DNA of 38,992 nucleotides from Parabacteroides distasonis (GCF_004793765.1 NZ_SRYM01000037.1:1-38992); one strand, 5' to 3'; positions 1 through 8,148 are shown, numbered from the stretch's first letter. The notes: generated by a model from the letters alone, not told the origin. Numbers and translations are program-made.

Positions 1-226
1 CCATATCGAGATTATACACATCGGCATTGTTCCCATTCTCCAATTTGATGTACTTACAAACTTCGTGGCTCTTCAAAATATTGGTTTTCAAGATTCTCTT
101 GATTGCTGCATGGATAGCTCCAGCCGTTGTATAAAACAAGTCTGCAAGTTCCCAAGTGGTCATCCATACTTCGCCATCAGAAATATGGATGCCTAGCCCT
201 TTGTTGGTTATGATTCCTCGTTTCAT
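1..226 (-). CDS. RhuM-like putative DNA-binding protein, 5' part only
   Basis: The gene starts at an ATG at 226 and runs off the left edge of the window, so only about 75 residues are visible. They have the layout of the RhuM/phage-type N-terminus: a short beta segment containing EVWMTTWELADLF, a helix-turn-helix-like stretch, a helix with IKRIL, and a final YNLDM motif that in RhuM family proteins is usually YNLDMI or similar. It starts 9 bp downstream of the integrase stop, so co-transcription is likely. RhuM proteins are found in pathogenicity islands and prophages, but their biochemical role is not established. The assignment rests on the motif pattern only. Confidence 0.55.
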   Translation of the reverse strand, partial: MKRGIITNKGLGIHISDGEVWMTTWELADLFYTTAGAIHAAIKRILKTNILKSHEVCKYIKLENGNNADVYNLDM

Positions 227-235
227 AGTTACAAT

Positions 236-1342
236 TTACTTGAGTGATATTTTATTGGCTGTTTCTCGCTTCTTGGAATTGACCAAATCGGCATATATTT
301 GAGTTGTGGACACGTTCTTATGCGTTAGCATCTTTGATACTGTGTAAATATCTGTACCTAAGGATATTTGTATGACGGCATACGAGTGACGAAATCCGTG
401 GAAGGTTATCGGTTTCGTTATTCCTGCCTTTTTGAGCCAGCTTTTCAGTGGGTAATTAATCATACTTCGCTTCAAATCCTTGAAAACCTTGCCTGTTCCG
501 GGTGTGCCGCATAGTTCGTAGGCTTCGTAACTGATGGGGAGTGTCGCTTCCGTCTGGGTTTTCTGTGTTCTGATACGTAAACAATAGCCTTGGTCGGGGG
601 CGATAGTGAAGTCTTCCCATTGCAGGTTTAGAATATCACTGATGCGTAAACCTGTCAGACAAGCAAACAAAGAGGCTGCTTTCAATACGGGGATGTCGCA
701 AGGAGTGGCTGCGAGTTGCTTCACTTCGTTCAGAGTCAGATACTCTTTCTTCACATCTTGTGGCTCAATCTTATCAAGATAGTCATTGATGTTCTCACGA
801 AACCATTTGTCCCGATAGGCAATCTTCAATAATCCTCTGAAAGTAGAGTAGTAGCCGGATGCCGAATTGAGGGATATGGGTCGGTTGCTATGTTTGAGTT
901 GCTTGGCATTCAGCAAGTATTCACGGAATTTTTTGCATAAGTCTACATTTACATCGCCAAAGGTACATTGTCCCTTGACGAAGTTGTAGAAATGCTGATA
1001 GACGAATTGCCATTTCTGGTCTTTGTTCCGACACATCTTCTTGAAATAGGCGAGGAAATCGGCTTTTTGCTTGGTCTTATCCAAGAAACCAAATTCTTCA
1101 TTGATGAGTGATTGTACCCGGATGCAACGGATTGCTTCTGCTTTGTTCAACATATCGTTGTTGAACTCCCGTTCCATTTCGTTTTTGGGGTGGGCATAGA
1201 TGTAGATACCGAGGTATTCCCTGCGGCTCATCTGCATCGTTTCGGGGTTACGGACTGCCGGATAATAATCCAGATACAAGGAAATACGATTATTCCTAAT
1301 CGCTCTTTGTCGAACTGTTACTTTTGTACACGTGTGTGACAT
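236..1342 (-). CDS. tyrosine recombinase / phage-type integrase
   Basis: This 368-residue protein is a full-length site-specific recombinase of the tyrosine family, which cuts and rejoins DNA through a phosphotyrosine intermediate. The N-terminal third is an arm-binding region, followed by a SAM-like core-binding domain (about residues 100-200) and the catalytic domain. Catalytic residues are visible: the first Arg in TGLRISDILNLQW, the HxxR box in FHGFRHSYA, a His in LTHKN, and the nucleophilic Tyr in TTQIYADLV. The family usually has LGHK where this one has LTHK. Size and sequence style fit Bacteroides conjugative or mobilizable element integrases. It lies between the HTH gene and the RhuM-like gene, all in one direction, and probably catalyses integration and excision of the element. 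Confidence 0.93.
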   Translation of the reverse strand: MSHTCTKVTVRQRAIRNNRISLYLDYYPAVRNPETMQMSRREYLGIYIYAHPKNEMEREFNNDMLNKAEAIRCIRVQSLINEEFGFLDKTKQKADFLAYFKKMCRNKDQKWQFVYQHFYNFVKGQCTFGDVNVDLCKKFREYLLNAKQLKHSNRPISLNSASGYYSTFRGLLKIAYRDKWFRENINDYLDKIEPQDVKKEYLTLNEVKQLAATPCDIPVLKAASLFACLTGLRISDILNLQWEDFTIAPDQGYCLRIRTQKTQTEATLPISYEAYELCGTPGTGKVFKDLKRSMINYPLKSWLKKAGITKPITFHGFRHSYAVIQISLGTDIYTVSKMLTHKNVSTTQIYADLVNSKKRETANKISLK

Positions 1343-1426
1343 ACTGTTTAATATTTAGAGTTTTACATTTGTTTGGTGCAAAGGAATAGAGTGATTCAAT
1401 GGTGGGTACATTCACCGATAAATAAC

Positions 1427-2329
1427 TTATTCAATCTTTGGGGCGGCAAGTAGTTTATCCAATTCAAGTTTGGAGATAAGCGTGTATTTGCCTTTCTTGA
1501 CCTTGTGGATATTATGGTACTTCGCATAATGATAGAGCTGGTCACGAGTAAGATTGAACTTTTCCATTGCTTCGGCCACCGTATAATATTGTGGTTCTTC
1601 GGGTGCTGCAATGCCCTTAGCTATATCTACATGCTTCTTGGAATAGTACACTATGATTCCCTCTTTCTTCTTCGGAATGGCATTCTTAGAAGCGAAACAG
1701 TAGATGGCGGATAAGGTCATACTGAATTTTTCCTGCATTTCCTGTGTGCTATACCATTCGGTAATGTCAGGATTTGGGGCTTTCTTGGCAAAGTAAGCGT
1801 CCATGTGCTTCTTGCTCCAGTAGGTCTTGCCACGATTGAAAGTTCGAGGGATATTGTTCTTCTTGGCTACCACAAATATCCATGACTCGTTTACATGGTA
1901 TTTCTCTTTCACTTCTGCTGTGGTGTAGAAGTCGGTGATAGGGGCTTTTTCTTTTAACTGTTTGTTCTCTGTTTCTGGAACAATAAAGTCTGTCATATCT
2001 TCTATGTCAGCTCTACGAACAAGGGTTTTTCTTTCAAATCGGATTACCTTGATTACTCCATTGCGGATATAGCGATATATAGAAGTACGCCCAATGTTTA
2101 ATAACACGGCTACTTCTGACGGAGTAAGATACTCCTTGTTCAAATTAGGAGGTGTCTTTATGATTTTCCCTAATTCGTGTTGCAAACTTTCAATACGCTG
2201 TTTCCTAACCCTGTCTTTATAGGCAAGGTTGGCACATCGGTGAGAACAATACTCCGTGGTGCTCTTATGGGCTGTGAAAACAGCATTGCACCACTTACAT
2301 CTTTTCTGAATGTCGATTTTACTACTCAT
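1427..2329 (-). CDS. multi-HTH DNA-binding protein with N-terminal zinc-finger-like motif
   Basis: This 300-residue protein begins with a treble-clef-like Cys cluster (CKWC near residue 12 and CSHRC near residue 28). Four similar modules of the MerR/excisionase type (HTH_17-like) follow. Each starts with an aromatic residue and a Thr/Ser-x-E turn: YLTPSEVAVLL, FYTTAEVKEKY, WYSTQEMQEKF and YYTVAEAMEKF. Each contains a Tyr/Phe-rich recognition helix and ends in a basic beta-hairpin. The first module keeps the classical form with IGRTSIYRYI; the others have diverged. It is the first gene of the element's minus-strand set, 84 bp upstream of the integrase. The likely role is an excisionase or directionality factor, or a regulator of the integrase; this is inference from domain type and neighbourhood. 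Confidence 0.8.
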   Translation of the reverse strand: MSSKIDIQKRCKWCNAVFTAHKSTTEYCSHRCANLAYKDRVRKQRIESLQHELGKIIKTPPNLNKEYLTPSEVAVLLNIGRTSIYRYIRNGVIKVIRFERKTLVRRADIEDMTDFIVPETENKQLKEKAPITDFYTTAEVKEKYHVNESWIFVVAKKNNIPRTFNRGKTYWSKKHMDAYFAKKAPNPDITEWYSTQEMQEKFSMTLSAIYCFASKNAIPKKKEGIIVYYSKKHVDIAKGIAAPEEPQYYTVAEAMEKFNLTRDQLYHYAKYHNIHKVKKGKYTLISKLELDKLLAAPKIE

Positions 2330-2349
2330 TATTTATCCGTTTATTTCGC

Positions 2350-2392
2350 CAAATCTGTTTCATCGCGTACCACCACGTACCATGACGTACCA
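2350..2392 (-). promoter_or_regulatory. three CGTACCA direct repeats over the probable promoter of the multi-HTH gene
   Basis: CGTACCA occurs at 2366-2372, 2376-2382 and 2386-2392, exactly 10 bp apart, so the copies lie on one face of the helix. On the minus strand they read TGGTACG. A near match to the Bacteroidetes -7 element (CAGATTTG against TAnnTTTG) lies at 2357-2350, which puts the repeats over the expected -33 region of the gene starting at 2329. They could be an operator for the multi-HTH protein, or arm/excisionase sites of the recombinase. Confidence 0.5.
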
Positions 2393-2511
2393 GTGTGTCC
2401 ACGATCTTTCCGACCCAAAATCGGAGAGTAACAAGCGAGCAACAAATACGGTACAAAAATGAGCTGAAAAAGCCCTATAAACGATAACCATCGCTTATAA
2501 GGCTAAAAAGA

Positions 2512-2534
2512 AAGGCGTTCAAAATGAACGCCTT
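2512..2534 (-). terminator. rho-independent terminator of mnmE
   Basis: A perfect 10-bp stem (AAGGCGTTCA with TGAACGCCTT) has a 3-nt loop. On the minus strand it is followed by a T-rich stretch (TTCTTTTT). It lies 43 bp after the mnmE stop codon. Confidence 0.8.
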
Positions 2535-2576
2535 GATAATCATTGATGATATATGCTAATCGTTGGTAATTACTAC

Positions 2577-3962
2577 CTATTTTCCGATGCAAAAATGCTG
2601 AAATATATTCTGTAACACCTGATCCGTCGTAACCTCTCCTACGATATCCGATAAATGGAATATACACTCCCGTAAATCTTGCGAGATGAAATCCCCGGAA
2701 AGGCTGGAGTTCAAACCTTCTTGTATCCTATGTATAGCTTCCAGCGCATGCGTAAGTGCCTCGAAGTGGCGGGCATTCGTTACGATGATGTCGCTTTGGT
2801 GGAGGGTGGGGATGGAAGATACTTCCGTGAGGAGTTGTTGTAGCTCTGCGATATGCAGCTTGCCTTTGGCGGAAATAGCGATTTGATGCCAGCCTTCGGT
2901 GGGGAAAGAGAAGGTCGGGAGAGAGGATGCGGGTAATACATCGCATTTGTTCATCGCTAAGATAACAGACTTATTCGTTAATCTCGGAGCTATTTCTTGA
3001 TAGAAAGCCTCGAAATCCTTGAGGTCACGGGTTAAGTCGTACATGAGGATGACGATTTGCGCTTGGTCTAGAGCCTTGAAACTACGTTCAATACCGAGAG
3101 CTTCGATCGCATCGCTTGTTTCACGGATACCAGCGGTGTCGATGAAACGGAAGAGCTGGCCGTTGATATTGATCGTATCCTCGATAACGTCACGGGTCGT
3201 TCCGTGGATGTCGCTGACGATCGCTTTATCCTCGTTCAACAAGGCGTTTAGTAAAGTAGATTTGCCGGCGTTCGTCTCACCGATGATGGCGACAGGAATA
3301 CCGTTTTTGATAGCGTTACCTACGCTGAAAGATTGGGCGAGTTTGGAGATGACCTGTTCGATATGATCCGCAAGCGTGCGAAGCTCGCTACGATCAGCGA
3401 ACTCCAATTCCTCATGGTCACTGAAATCCAGTTCCAGCTCCATGAGAGAGGTGAAATGGAGCAGTTGGTTCCGAAGTTCGGCGAGTTCCCTACTGAAACC
3501 ACCTCGCATCTGGCTTAGAGCCAAACGATGTTGACTAGCCGAAGTGGAGGCGATTAAATCCGCAACGGCCTCCGCTTGGCTAAGGTCCATCTTGCCATTC
3601 ATGAAAGCACGTTGCGTATATTCACCCGGTTGCGCTATACGGCATCCGCTGGAGATAAGGGATTGCAGGATTTGTTGTTGGATATACGTCGAGCCGTGGC
3701 AGGTGATTTCCACCGTATCTTCCCCCGTGAAAGAATGGGGGGCACGGAAAACAGCGGCGATCACCTCATCTATGGTTTCGTCATTGTTACTGACGATGGA
3801 ACCATACGTTAAGGTATAAGCCTTTTGGGTAGATAAACTTTTACCTGCCTTCTTCGGCCGGAATATCCGATCACAAATCTTGAAAGTATCCGGCCCGGAG
3901 ACACGAATCACTGCGATTCCTCCTACTCCCGGAGCTGTAGATATAGCGCAAATTGTACTCAT
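2577..3962 (-). CDS. mnmE: tRNA modification GTPase MnmE (TrmE)
   Basis: MnmE works with MnmG to place the carboxymethylaminomethyl group on U34 of certain tRNAs. At 461 residues it has the normal family length. An N-terminal folate-binding domain (about 1-120) comes first, then a helical domain interrupted by a Ras-like G domain. The G motifs are visible: GETNAGKS near residue 230, a GTTRD switch, DTAGI and NKCD. It ends in CIGK, the family signature whose Cys is needed for the modification. It lies 8 bp downstream of the DUF362 gene, and the two are probably co-transcribed from the promoter near 5119. The mobile element lies just beyond its 3' end. Confidence 0.97.
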   Translation of the reverse strand: MSTICAISTAPGVGGIAVIRVSGPDTFKICDRIFRPKKAGKSLSTQKAYTLTYGSIVSNNDETIDEVIAAVFRAPHSFTGEDTVEITCHGSTYIQQQILQSLISSGCRIAQPGEYTQRAFMNGKMDLSQAEAVADLIASTSASQHRLALSQMRGGFSRELAELRNQLLHFTSLMELELDFSDHEELEFADRSELRTLADHIEQVISKLAQSFSVGNAIKNGIPVAIIGETNAGKSTLLNALLNEDKAIVSDIHGTTRDVIEDTININGQLFRFIDTAGIRETSDAIEALGIERSFKALDQAQIVILMYDLTRDLKDFEAFYQEIAPRLTNKSVILAMNKCDVLPASSLPTFSFPTEGWHQIAISAKGKLHIAELQQLLTEVSSIPTLHQSDIIVTNARHFEALTHALEAIHRIQEGLNSSLSGDFISQDLRECIFHLSDIVGEVTTDQVLQNIFQHFCIGK

Positions 3963-3970
3963 TCCGTCTA

Positions 3971-5089
3971 TTAAACCGTTATTAATTCATACGCTTGAGA
4001 ACCCAGCCCGATTTCCTCCGCATAACGTAGGCCGGCTTGCCAGTTCGTATCCGGATGAATCAAATGGAATTTATCCTCTCCCTCAAGGTGTTCGTGAGGA
4101 TGAGCCTCGGCTAATTTATTACCTCCGATGATAGGAGCGTTGATAACCATATCGGCGCAAGCCTTATCCAAGGCCACCGGATCGAAAGACGCAGCGATCC
4201 CCAAATCAGGGATGATGGCGGCATCGTTATGATTCCAGCAATCGCACTCCGGAGATACGTTCATGATAAAACTAACATGGAAATGGGGCTTGTCTGATAA
4301 TACGGCTTTGGTGTACTCGTCGATCTTGTAATTCAATCGCTCGGAAGTATCACCTTCGCCCATTACGGCACCGTCGTATTGGCAAAGAGCCACACATTGC
4401 CCGCAACCTACACAACGCTCGTAATCAATTTCGGCCTTTCGGTTGTTATTCAAATGGATGGCATCGTGAGCACAGTGCTTTACACAGATGTTACAGCCTT
4501 TACAAGCCTCCGTATCGATACGAGGTTGTGAGGCGCAATGTAATTCCAGTTTACCGCCTACGCTGGCGCATCCCATCCCGAGGTTTTTCAGCGCACCGCC
4601 GAAACCGGCTTGCTCGTGACCTTTGAAATGGTTCATGGAAATGATGATATCGGCATCGGCGATAGCGGCACCTATTTTCGGGGCCTTGCAATATTGCCCG
4701 TCAATCTCGATTTCCCGGTAGTCCGTACCTTTCACGCCATCGGCGATGATAACGTTGCAACCGGCGGACATGGGATTGAACCCATTTTCCATGGCGCTTT
4801 GAAGATGATCGACAGCGTTGGAGCGGCGGCCCGAGTATAAGGTGTTACAATCGGTAAGGAACGGTTTCGCACCTAATTCACGTAACAGGCTTACCAAGCG
4901 AGCGGCGTAATTAGGACGAATGTATGCCAAATTCCCCGGTTCGCCAAAGTGGATCTTAATGGCTACAAATTGATTTTTGAAGTCGATATTGGCGATACCG
5001 GCACGTTTTACCAGACGTTCCATCTTATCCAGCAGGTTGCTGCTGGGGGTCGTGCGTAAATTAGTAAAGTAGACTTTGGATGTATTCAT
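3971..5089 (-). CDS. DUF362 protein with two 4Fe-4S ferredoxin clusters
   Basis: This 372-residue protein has a DUF362 domain followed, around residues 195-240, by a bacterial-type ferredoxin module. The two CxxCxxCxxxC motifs are CKGCNICVKHC and CVGCGQCVALC, each followed by a short acidic or hydrophobic stretch as in 2x[4Fe-4S] ferredoxins. DUF362 proteins are widespread in anaerobes and are thought to be iron-sulfur electron carriers, but no reaction is firmly assigned. No signal peptide is visible, so it is probably cytoplasmic. It is the first gene of a two-gene set with mnmE and has a perfect TAnnTTTG element 23-30 bp before its start. The link with mnmE may be only transcriptional. Confidence 0.88.
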   Translation of the reverse strand: MNTSKVYFTNLRTTPSSNLLDKMERLVKRAGIANIDFKNQFVAIKIHFGEPGNLAYIRPNYAARLVSLLRELGAKPFLTDCNTLYSGRRSNAVDHLQSAMENGFNPMSAGCNVIIADGVKGTDYREIEIDGQYCKAPKIGAAIADADIIISMNHFKGHEQAGFGGALKNLGMGCASVGGKLELHCASQPRIDTEACKGCNICVKHCAHDAIHLNNNRKAEIDYERCVGCGQCVALCQYDGAVMGEGDTSERLNYKIDEYTKAVLSDKPHFHVSFIMNVSPECDCWNHNDAAIIPDLGIAASFDPVALDKACADMVINAPIIGGNKLAEAHPHEHLEGEDKFHLIHPDTNWQAGLRYAEEIGLGSQAYELITV

Positions 5090-5111
5090 CTTTTTATTGG
5101 TTTAGTGTTGA

Positions 5112-5119
5112 CAAAGGTA
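5112..5119 (-). promoter_or_regulatory. -7 promoter element for the DUF362-mnmE pair
   Basis: TACCTTTG on the minus strand matches the Bacteroidetes -7 consensus TAnnTTTG exactly and lies 23 bp before the ATG at 5089. No good -33 TTTG box is seen at the usual distance. Confidence 0.55.
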
Positions 5120-5166
5120 CGAAAAACACGGAACATTTTTTATATTCGCGTAAAACAGATTTGTAT

Positions 5167-6351
5167 ATGGACTTGCTTCAGCGGAATCATCAGCTATTGT
5201 TGAAAGGAATAAATTGTACATTCCTGCGTTATTTGCATGCACGGATAGAGTGGGAGGATCGGTTAATCGGCATCTTCAGCTCTCGAGGGGTTGGTAAGAC
5301 TACCTTGTTGTTACAGCATATTAAGTTGAAATTTGAAGATTCACGGGAAGCCCTGTATGTGAATCTGGATGATTTCTGGTTTGAGACACATTCATTGACC
5401 GATGCGGTTAAGGAGTTCCTGCAAGCCGGGGGGCATTATTTGTTTTTGGATGAGATCCATTTCTATTCGGGCTGGATGGAAGAGGTCTCAGCTTTATTGG
5501 ATGCCAACCCCGCCTTAAAGATTGTTTTCGCTACCACTTCTTTGTACTCGCAGACAGAGGTGCGGAACGGGTTAAGGCATGAGGCTGCTTTTTATACCAT
5601 GCATCCGATGTCGTTCCGTGAATTCCTTTCTTACGAAAGCATTCTGGATAAAGATCCCATTCCGTTGGAGGATATCTTAGCGAACCATCATGATTTGGTG
5701 AAGGAGATCAATGCGGAGATGAATATTGTGCCGATTTACCGGAACTATCTGGAACATGGATGTTATCCTTTTTATTGGCAGGACCCGGATATGTATTATT
5801 TCCGTCTGCAAGAATTAGTGAGAAAAGAGATTTGCCGGGATTTGCCTTCGGTGGTTTCTATTTCGATGAGTAATCTGGAACGAGCTCAAAAATATTTTAT
5901 GATGGTGGCTGAGTCGGCTCCTTTACGTCCGAAATCGATTGATGTAACCCGTAAGACAAATATGCTTCGTCAGCAAAGCGATAGCCTGTTGCGTTTCTTT
6001 CATGATGTGAGGCTTATTTATTACTCGGCAGACCAACTGGGAACCACTCCGGCCAAGCAGAAAGTCTTTATGGGGGATACCAACTTGCTGATCTCTTTTT
6101 TCGGAGATAAGGAAAATCGGCAATTGATGTGTGAAACCTATTTCTTAAGCCAGATGCGTTCCGTGGCGAACGTGGAATTCATGGAGAACGGAGATTTCTT
6201 GATTGGCGGTAAATATATCTTCGCCGTAGGTGATCCCTTAAGGGGATATGATCGTCTCCGCTTCGTACCCGACGCTTATGCGGCTATCTACGGGTTACCG
6301 AAAAGCGTGTTTAACCGTATGCCGGCATGGATATTAGGATTTAGTTATTGA
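5167..6351 (+). CDS. AAA-type ATP-binding protein (AAA_14 / DUF4143-like)
   Basis: I start the gene at the ATG at 5167 (394 residues). The open frame extends upstream, but that part overlaps the divergent gene and its promoter. The Walker A motif is SRGVGKTT near residue 40, Walker B is YLFLDEIHF, and a sensor-like IVFATTS follows. The C-terminal half resembles the DUF4143-type domain that often accompanies AAA_14 ATPases, with a conserved phrase near MHPMSFREFL. Such proteins are common, often multicopy, in Bacteroidetes, and their function is not established. No membrane segment is visible. It is followed after 21 bp by the nitroreductase gene, so the two may share a transcript; a functional link is not evident. 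Confidence 0.85.
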   Translation: MDLLQRNHQLLLKGINCTFLRYLHARIEWEDRLIGIFSSRGVGKTTLLLQHIKLKFEDSREALYVNLDDFWFETHSLTDAVKEFLQAGGHYLFLDEIHFYSGWMEEVSALLDANPALKIVFATTSLYSQTEVRNGLRHEAAFYTMHPMSFREFLSYESILDKDPIPLEDILANHHDLVKEINAEMNIVPIYRNYLEHGCYPFYWQDPDMYYFRLQELVRKEICRDLPSVVSISMSNLERAQKYFMMVAESAPLRPKSIDVTRKTNMLRQQSDSLLRFFHDVRLIYYSADQLGTTPAKQKVFMGDTNLLISFFGDKENRQLMCETYFLSQMRSVANVEFMENGDFLIGGKYIFAVGDPLRGYDRLRFVPDAYAAIYGLPKSVFNRMPAWILGFSY

Positions 6352-6372
6352 GAATTTAAAAATAGGATTGCT

Positions 6373-7125
6373 ATGTTAGAATGCATGAAGAATAGAAGAA
6401 GTATCCGTAAATATACGGATCAGGATATCCCGGAGTCTTTGCTGAATGAATTATTGGAAGTGGCTACTCGTGCCTCGAATACTGGGAATATGCAATTATA
6501 TAGTGTCGTGGTTACCCGCGACCCTGCGAACAAGGAGAAACTGGCTCCGGCTCATTTTAACCAACCAATGATTACGGGAGCCCCGGTGGTACTTACTTTT
6601 TGTGCGGATGCGAACCGTTTCGTGAAATGGGCGGAGTGCAGGAAAGCGGAGGCCGGATTCGATAATTTACAAACGTTTATCGCTTCGACGATAGATGCGA
6701 TGTTGTTCGCCCAGAGTTTCTGCAATGCCGCTGAGGAAAAAGGCTTAGGCATTTGCTATCTGGGTACGACGGCTTATAATGCGGACCAGATCATTGAGGC
6801 GCTTTCTCTTCCCCGTCTGGTTGTCCCGATCGTTACGGTTACGGTGGGTTATCCGGCAGAGCCTATACCCGCTCAAGTAGAACGTTTACCATTGGCGGCT
6901 GTGGTACAAAACGAGACTTATACGGACTTCACTCCGGCTTCCATCGATGCCTTGTATAGTGAGAAAGAGGCATTAGAGGTGAATAAGCAGTTTGTAAAGG
7001 AGAATAATAAGGAGACACTGGCGCAGGTCTTTACGGACGTACGCTATACGAAGAAGAATAACGAGCATTTCTCCGGTGTATTGCTTGGCGTGTTGAGGCG
7101 ACAGGGATTCTTGCCCGAGGAATAG
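6373..7125 (+). CDS. NADPH-dependent nitroreductase / flavin reductase family protein
   Basis: This 250-residue protein starts with RRSIRKYTDQDIP, the phosphate-binding N-terminal signature of the FMN nitroreductase family. LEVATRASNTGNMQLYSVVV and a central Gly-rich segment (EEKGLGICYLG) follow as in NfsA/Frp-type enzymes. The family uses NAD(P)H and bound FMN to reduce nitroaromatics, quinones or free flavin, and works as a homodimer in the cytoplasm. The true substrate cannot be read from sequence. The C-terminal extension (about 180-250) with a Lys/Glu-rich stretch fits the longer NfsA-like subgroup. It follows the ATPase gene by 21 bp and is probably co-transcribed with it. Confidence 0.9.
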   Translation: MLECMKNRRSIRKYTDQDIPESLLNELLEVATRASNTGNMQLYSVVVTRDPANKEKLAPAHFNQPMITGAPVVLTFCADANRFVKWAECRKAEAGFDNLQTFIASTIDAMLFAQSFCNAAEEKGLGICYLGTTAYNADQIIEALSLPRLVVPIVTVTVGYPAEPIPAQVERLPLAAVVQNETYTDFTPASIDALYSEKEALEVNKQFVKENNKETLAQVFTDVRYTKKNNEHFSGVLLGVLRRQGFLPEE

Positions 7126-7160
7126 GCTTCCGGGGGCTCGCCGTGGGATTGGAAAGGCTT

Positions 7161-7195
7161 GCGGAACGTGCGGTACCTCTCGCCATGCGTTCCGC
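7161..7195 (+). terminator. possible terminator after the nitroreductase gene
   Basis: An 8-bp stem (GCGGAACG with CGTTCCGC) has a 19-nt loop. TTTT follows after a few bases. It lies in a GC-rich 92-bp gap between two converging genes. Confidence 0.4.
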
Positions 7196-7217
7196 TGGTG
7201 TTTTGAACCCGATTCTG

Positions 7218-8087
7218 TCAGATGCGCTCTAATACTTTTTCGATCAATTCTTCTAGCGAGCCTTTATATTCCGTGTTCATCCGGTTATCCACACGTCCGG
7301 CGATAATACAGCATACGGTCATTGCCCGGTGTCCCATAAGAGCGGCCAGACCAGCTAAAGAGGAGCTCTCCATCTCGAAGTTCGTAATCTTTCGCCCGTT
7401 ATAATCGAAAGCCTCTATTTTCCGGTTCAATTCCGGATCGGTCAAGGGCAATCGGAGTTCACGTCCTTGCGGCCCATAGAAGCCATTGGCTGCGATGGTC
7501 GTTCCTCGGATAATATCATTACGGGTGATTTGCTCGATCAACGATGGGTCTGCCGATACGACATAAGGCCATATGCCGCTAAGCCGCCAATCAAGCTGTT
7601 TTATTAATTCGGATTCCAAGTCTGCGTCACGAACGGAATTACTATTTGCGTAGAAATAAATGACTCCATCAAACCCGATTGATTTCTCCGCTGCCACATA
7701 AGTCCCGATCGGGACAAATGGCTGTAATCCTCCGGAAGTCCCGATACGGACTAGGGAAAGTTGCTTGAATTCCGGCTTGACCGTACGGGTTGAGAAGTCA
7801 ATATTAGCGAGAGCGTCCAGCTCATTTAATACGATATCGATATTATCTGTACCGATGCCATGGGATACAACCGTGATACGTTTTCCCTTGTACCGGCCCG
7901 TGATGGTATGAAACTCTCGGCTGGAAACCTCACATTCCTGAGAATCAAAATAGGAAGCAACGGTTGTAACCCGTGCGGGATCACCAACAAGTACCACACG
8001 ATCCGCAAGTTGTTCCGGTTTTAAATGCAGGTGGAAAACACTACCATCTGAATGGATCGCTAATTCTGAAGCGGGGATTGTTCTCAT
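7218..8087 (-). CDS. nucleoside phosphorylase (PNP/UDP family, uridine phosphorylase-like)
   Basis: This 289-residue enzyme belongs to the PNP/UDP family, which splits nucleosides with phosphate into base and ribose-1-phosphate for salvage. VLVGDPARV near residue 32 is the family's GDPxR phosphate-binding motif, VRIGTSGG (about 150) is the second phosphate loop, and NFEMESS (about 245) contains the Glu-Met-Glu ribose-binding motif. Length and the IYFYANSNS region suggest the uridine phosphorylase-like side of the family, but base specificity is uncertain. It stands alone: the floA operon terminator precedes it and it converges with the nitroreductase gene. I saw no clear TAnnTTTG element upstream. 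Confidence 0.88.
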   Translation of the reverse strand: MRTIPASELAIHSDGSVFHLHLKPEQLADRVVLVGDPARVTTVASYFDSQECEVSSREFHTITGRYKGKRITVVSHGIGTDNIDIVLNELDALANIDFSTRTVKPEFKQLSLVRIGTSGGLQPFVPIGTYVAAEKSIGFDGVIYFYANSNSVRDADLESELIKQLDWRLSGIWPYVVSADPSLIEQITRNDIIRGTTIAANGFYGPQGRELRLPLTDPELNRKIEAFDYNGRKITNFEMESSSLAGLAALMGHRAMTVCCIIAGRVDNRMNTEYKGSLEELIEKVLERI

Positions 8088-8122
8088 ATTCGATCAGTTA
8101 ATTAAGTTTGTTTTAATCATAA

Positions 8123-8148
8123 AAGGGCAAGGTGCGAACCCTGCCCTT
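8123..8148 (-). terminator. terminator of the floA operon
   Basis: Stem AAGGGCA/TGCCCTT is extended by GGT/ACC after one mismatch, with loop GCGA. On the minus strand TTTT follows. It lies 28 bp after the floA stop. Confidence 0.75.

Larger units (their letters stand above)
1..2500. mobile_element. end of an integrated mobile element (partial, right boundary approximate)
   Basis: Three minus-strand genes typical of integrative or mobilizable elements (RhuM-like protein, tyrosine recombinase, multi-HTH protein) lie directly beside the 3' end of the housekeeping gene mnmE. The left part is outside the window. The right boundary is somewhere between about 2395 and the mnmE stop codon at 2577. 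I could not locate the attachment repeat because its partner copy would be outside the window. The mnmE (trmE/thdF) 3' end is an established integration site for other elements such as SGI1; its use here is inferred from position. Confidence 0.6.

Noticed and set aside
2330-2577. A tRNA gene as the attachment site of the mobile element
   Set aside because: No cloverleaf or tRNA-like 3' end could be seen between the HTH gene and mnmE.
3019-3366. A 115-residue open frame opposite mnmE
   Set aside because: It is antisense to a highly conserved gene and has low-complexity composition; the same holds for the many long antisense frames in lpxC, prfA, floA and dnaX.
5080-5166. Upstream extension of the AAA ATPase gene to 5080
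   Set aside because: It would overlap the start of the divergent DUF362 gene and run through its promoter; the ATG at 5167 gives a normal N-terminus.
7126-7217. A gene remnant in the GC-rich gap after the nitroreductase gene
   Set aside because: Only 92 bp, with no coherent frame; the hairpin at 7161-7195 is enough to explain it as a terminator region.
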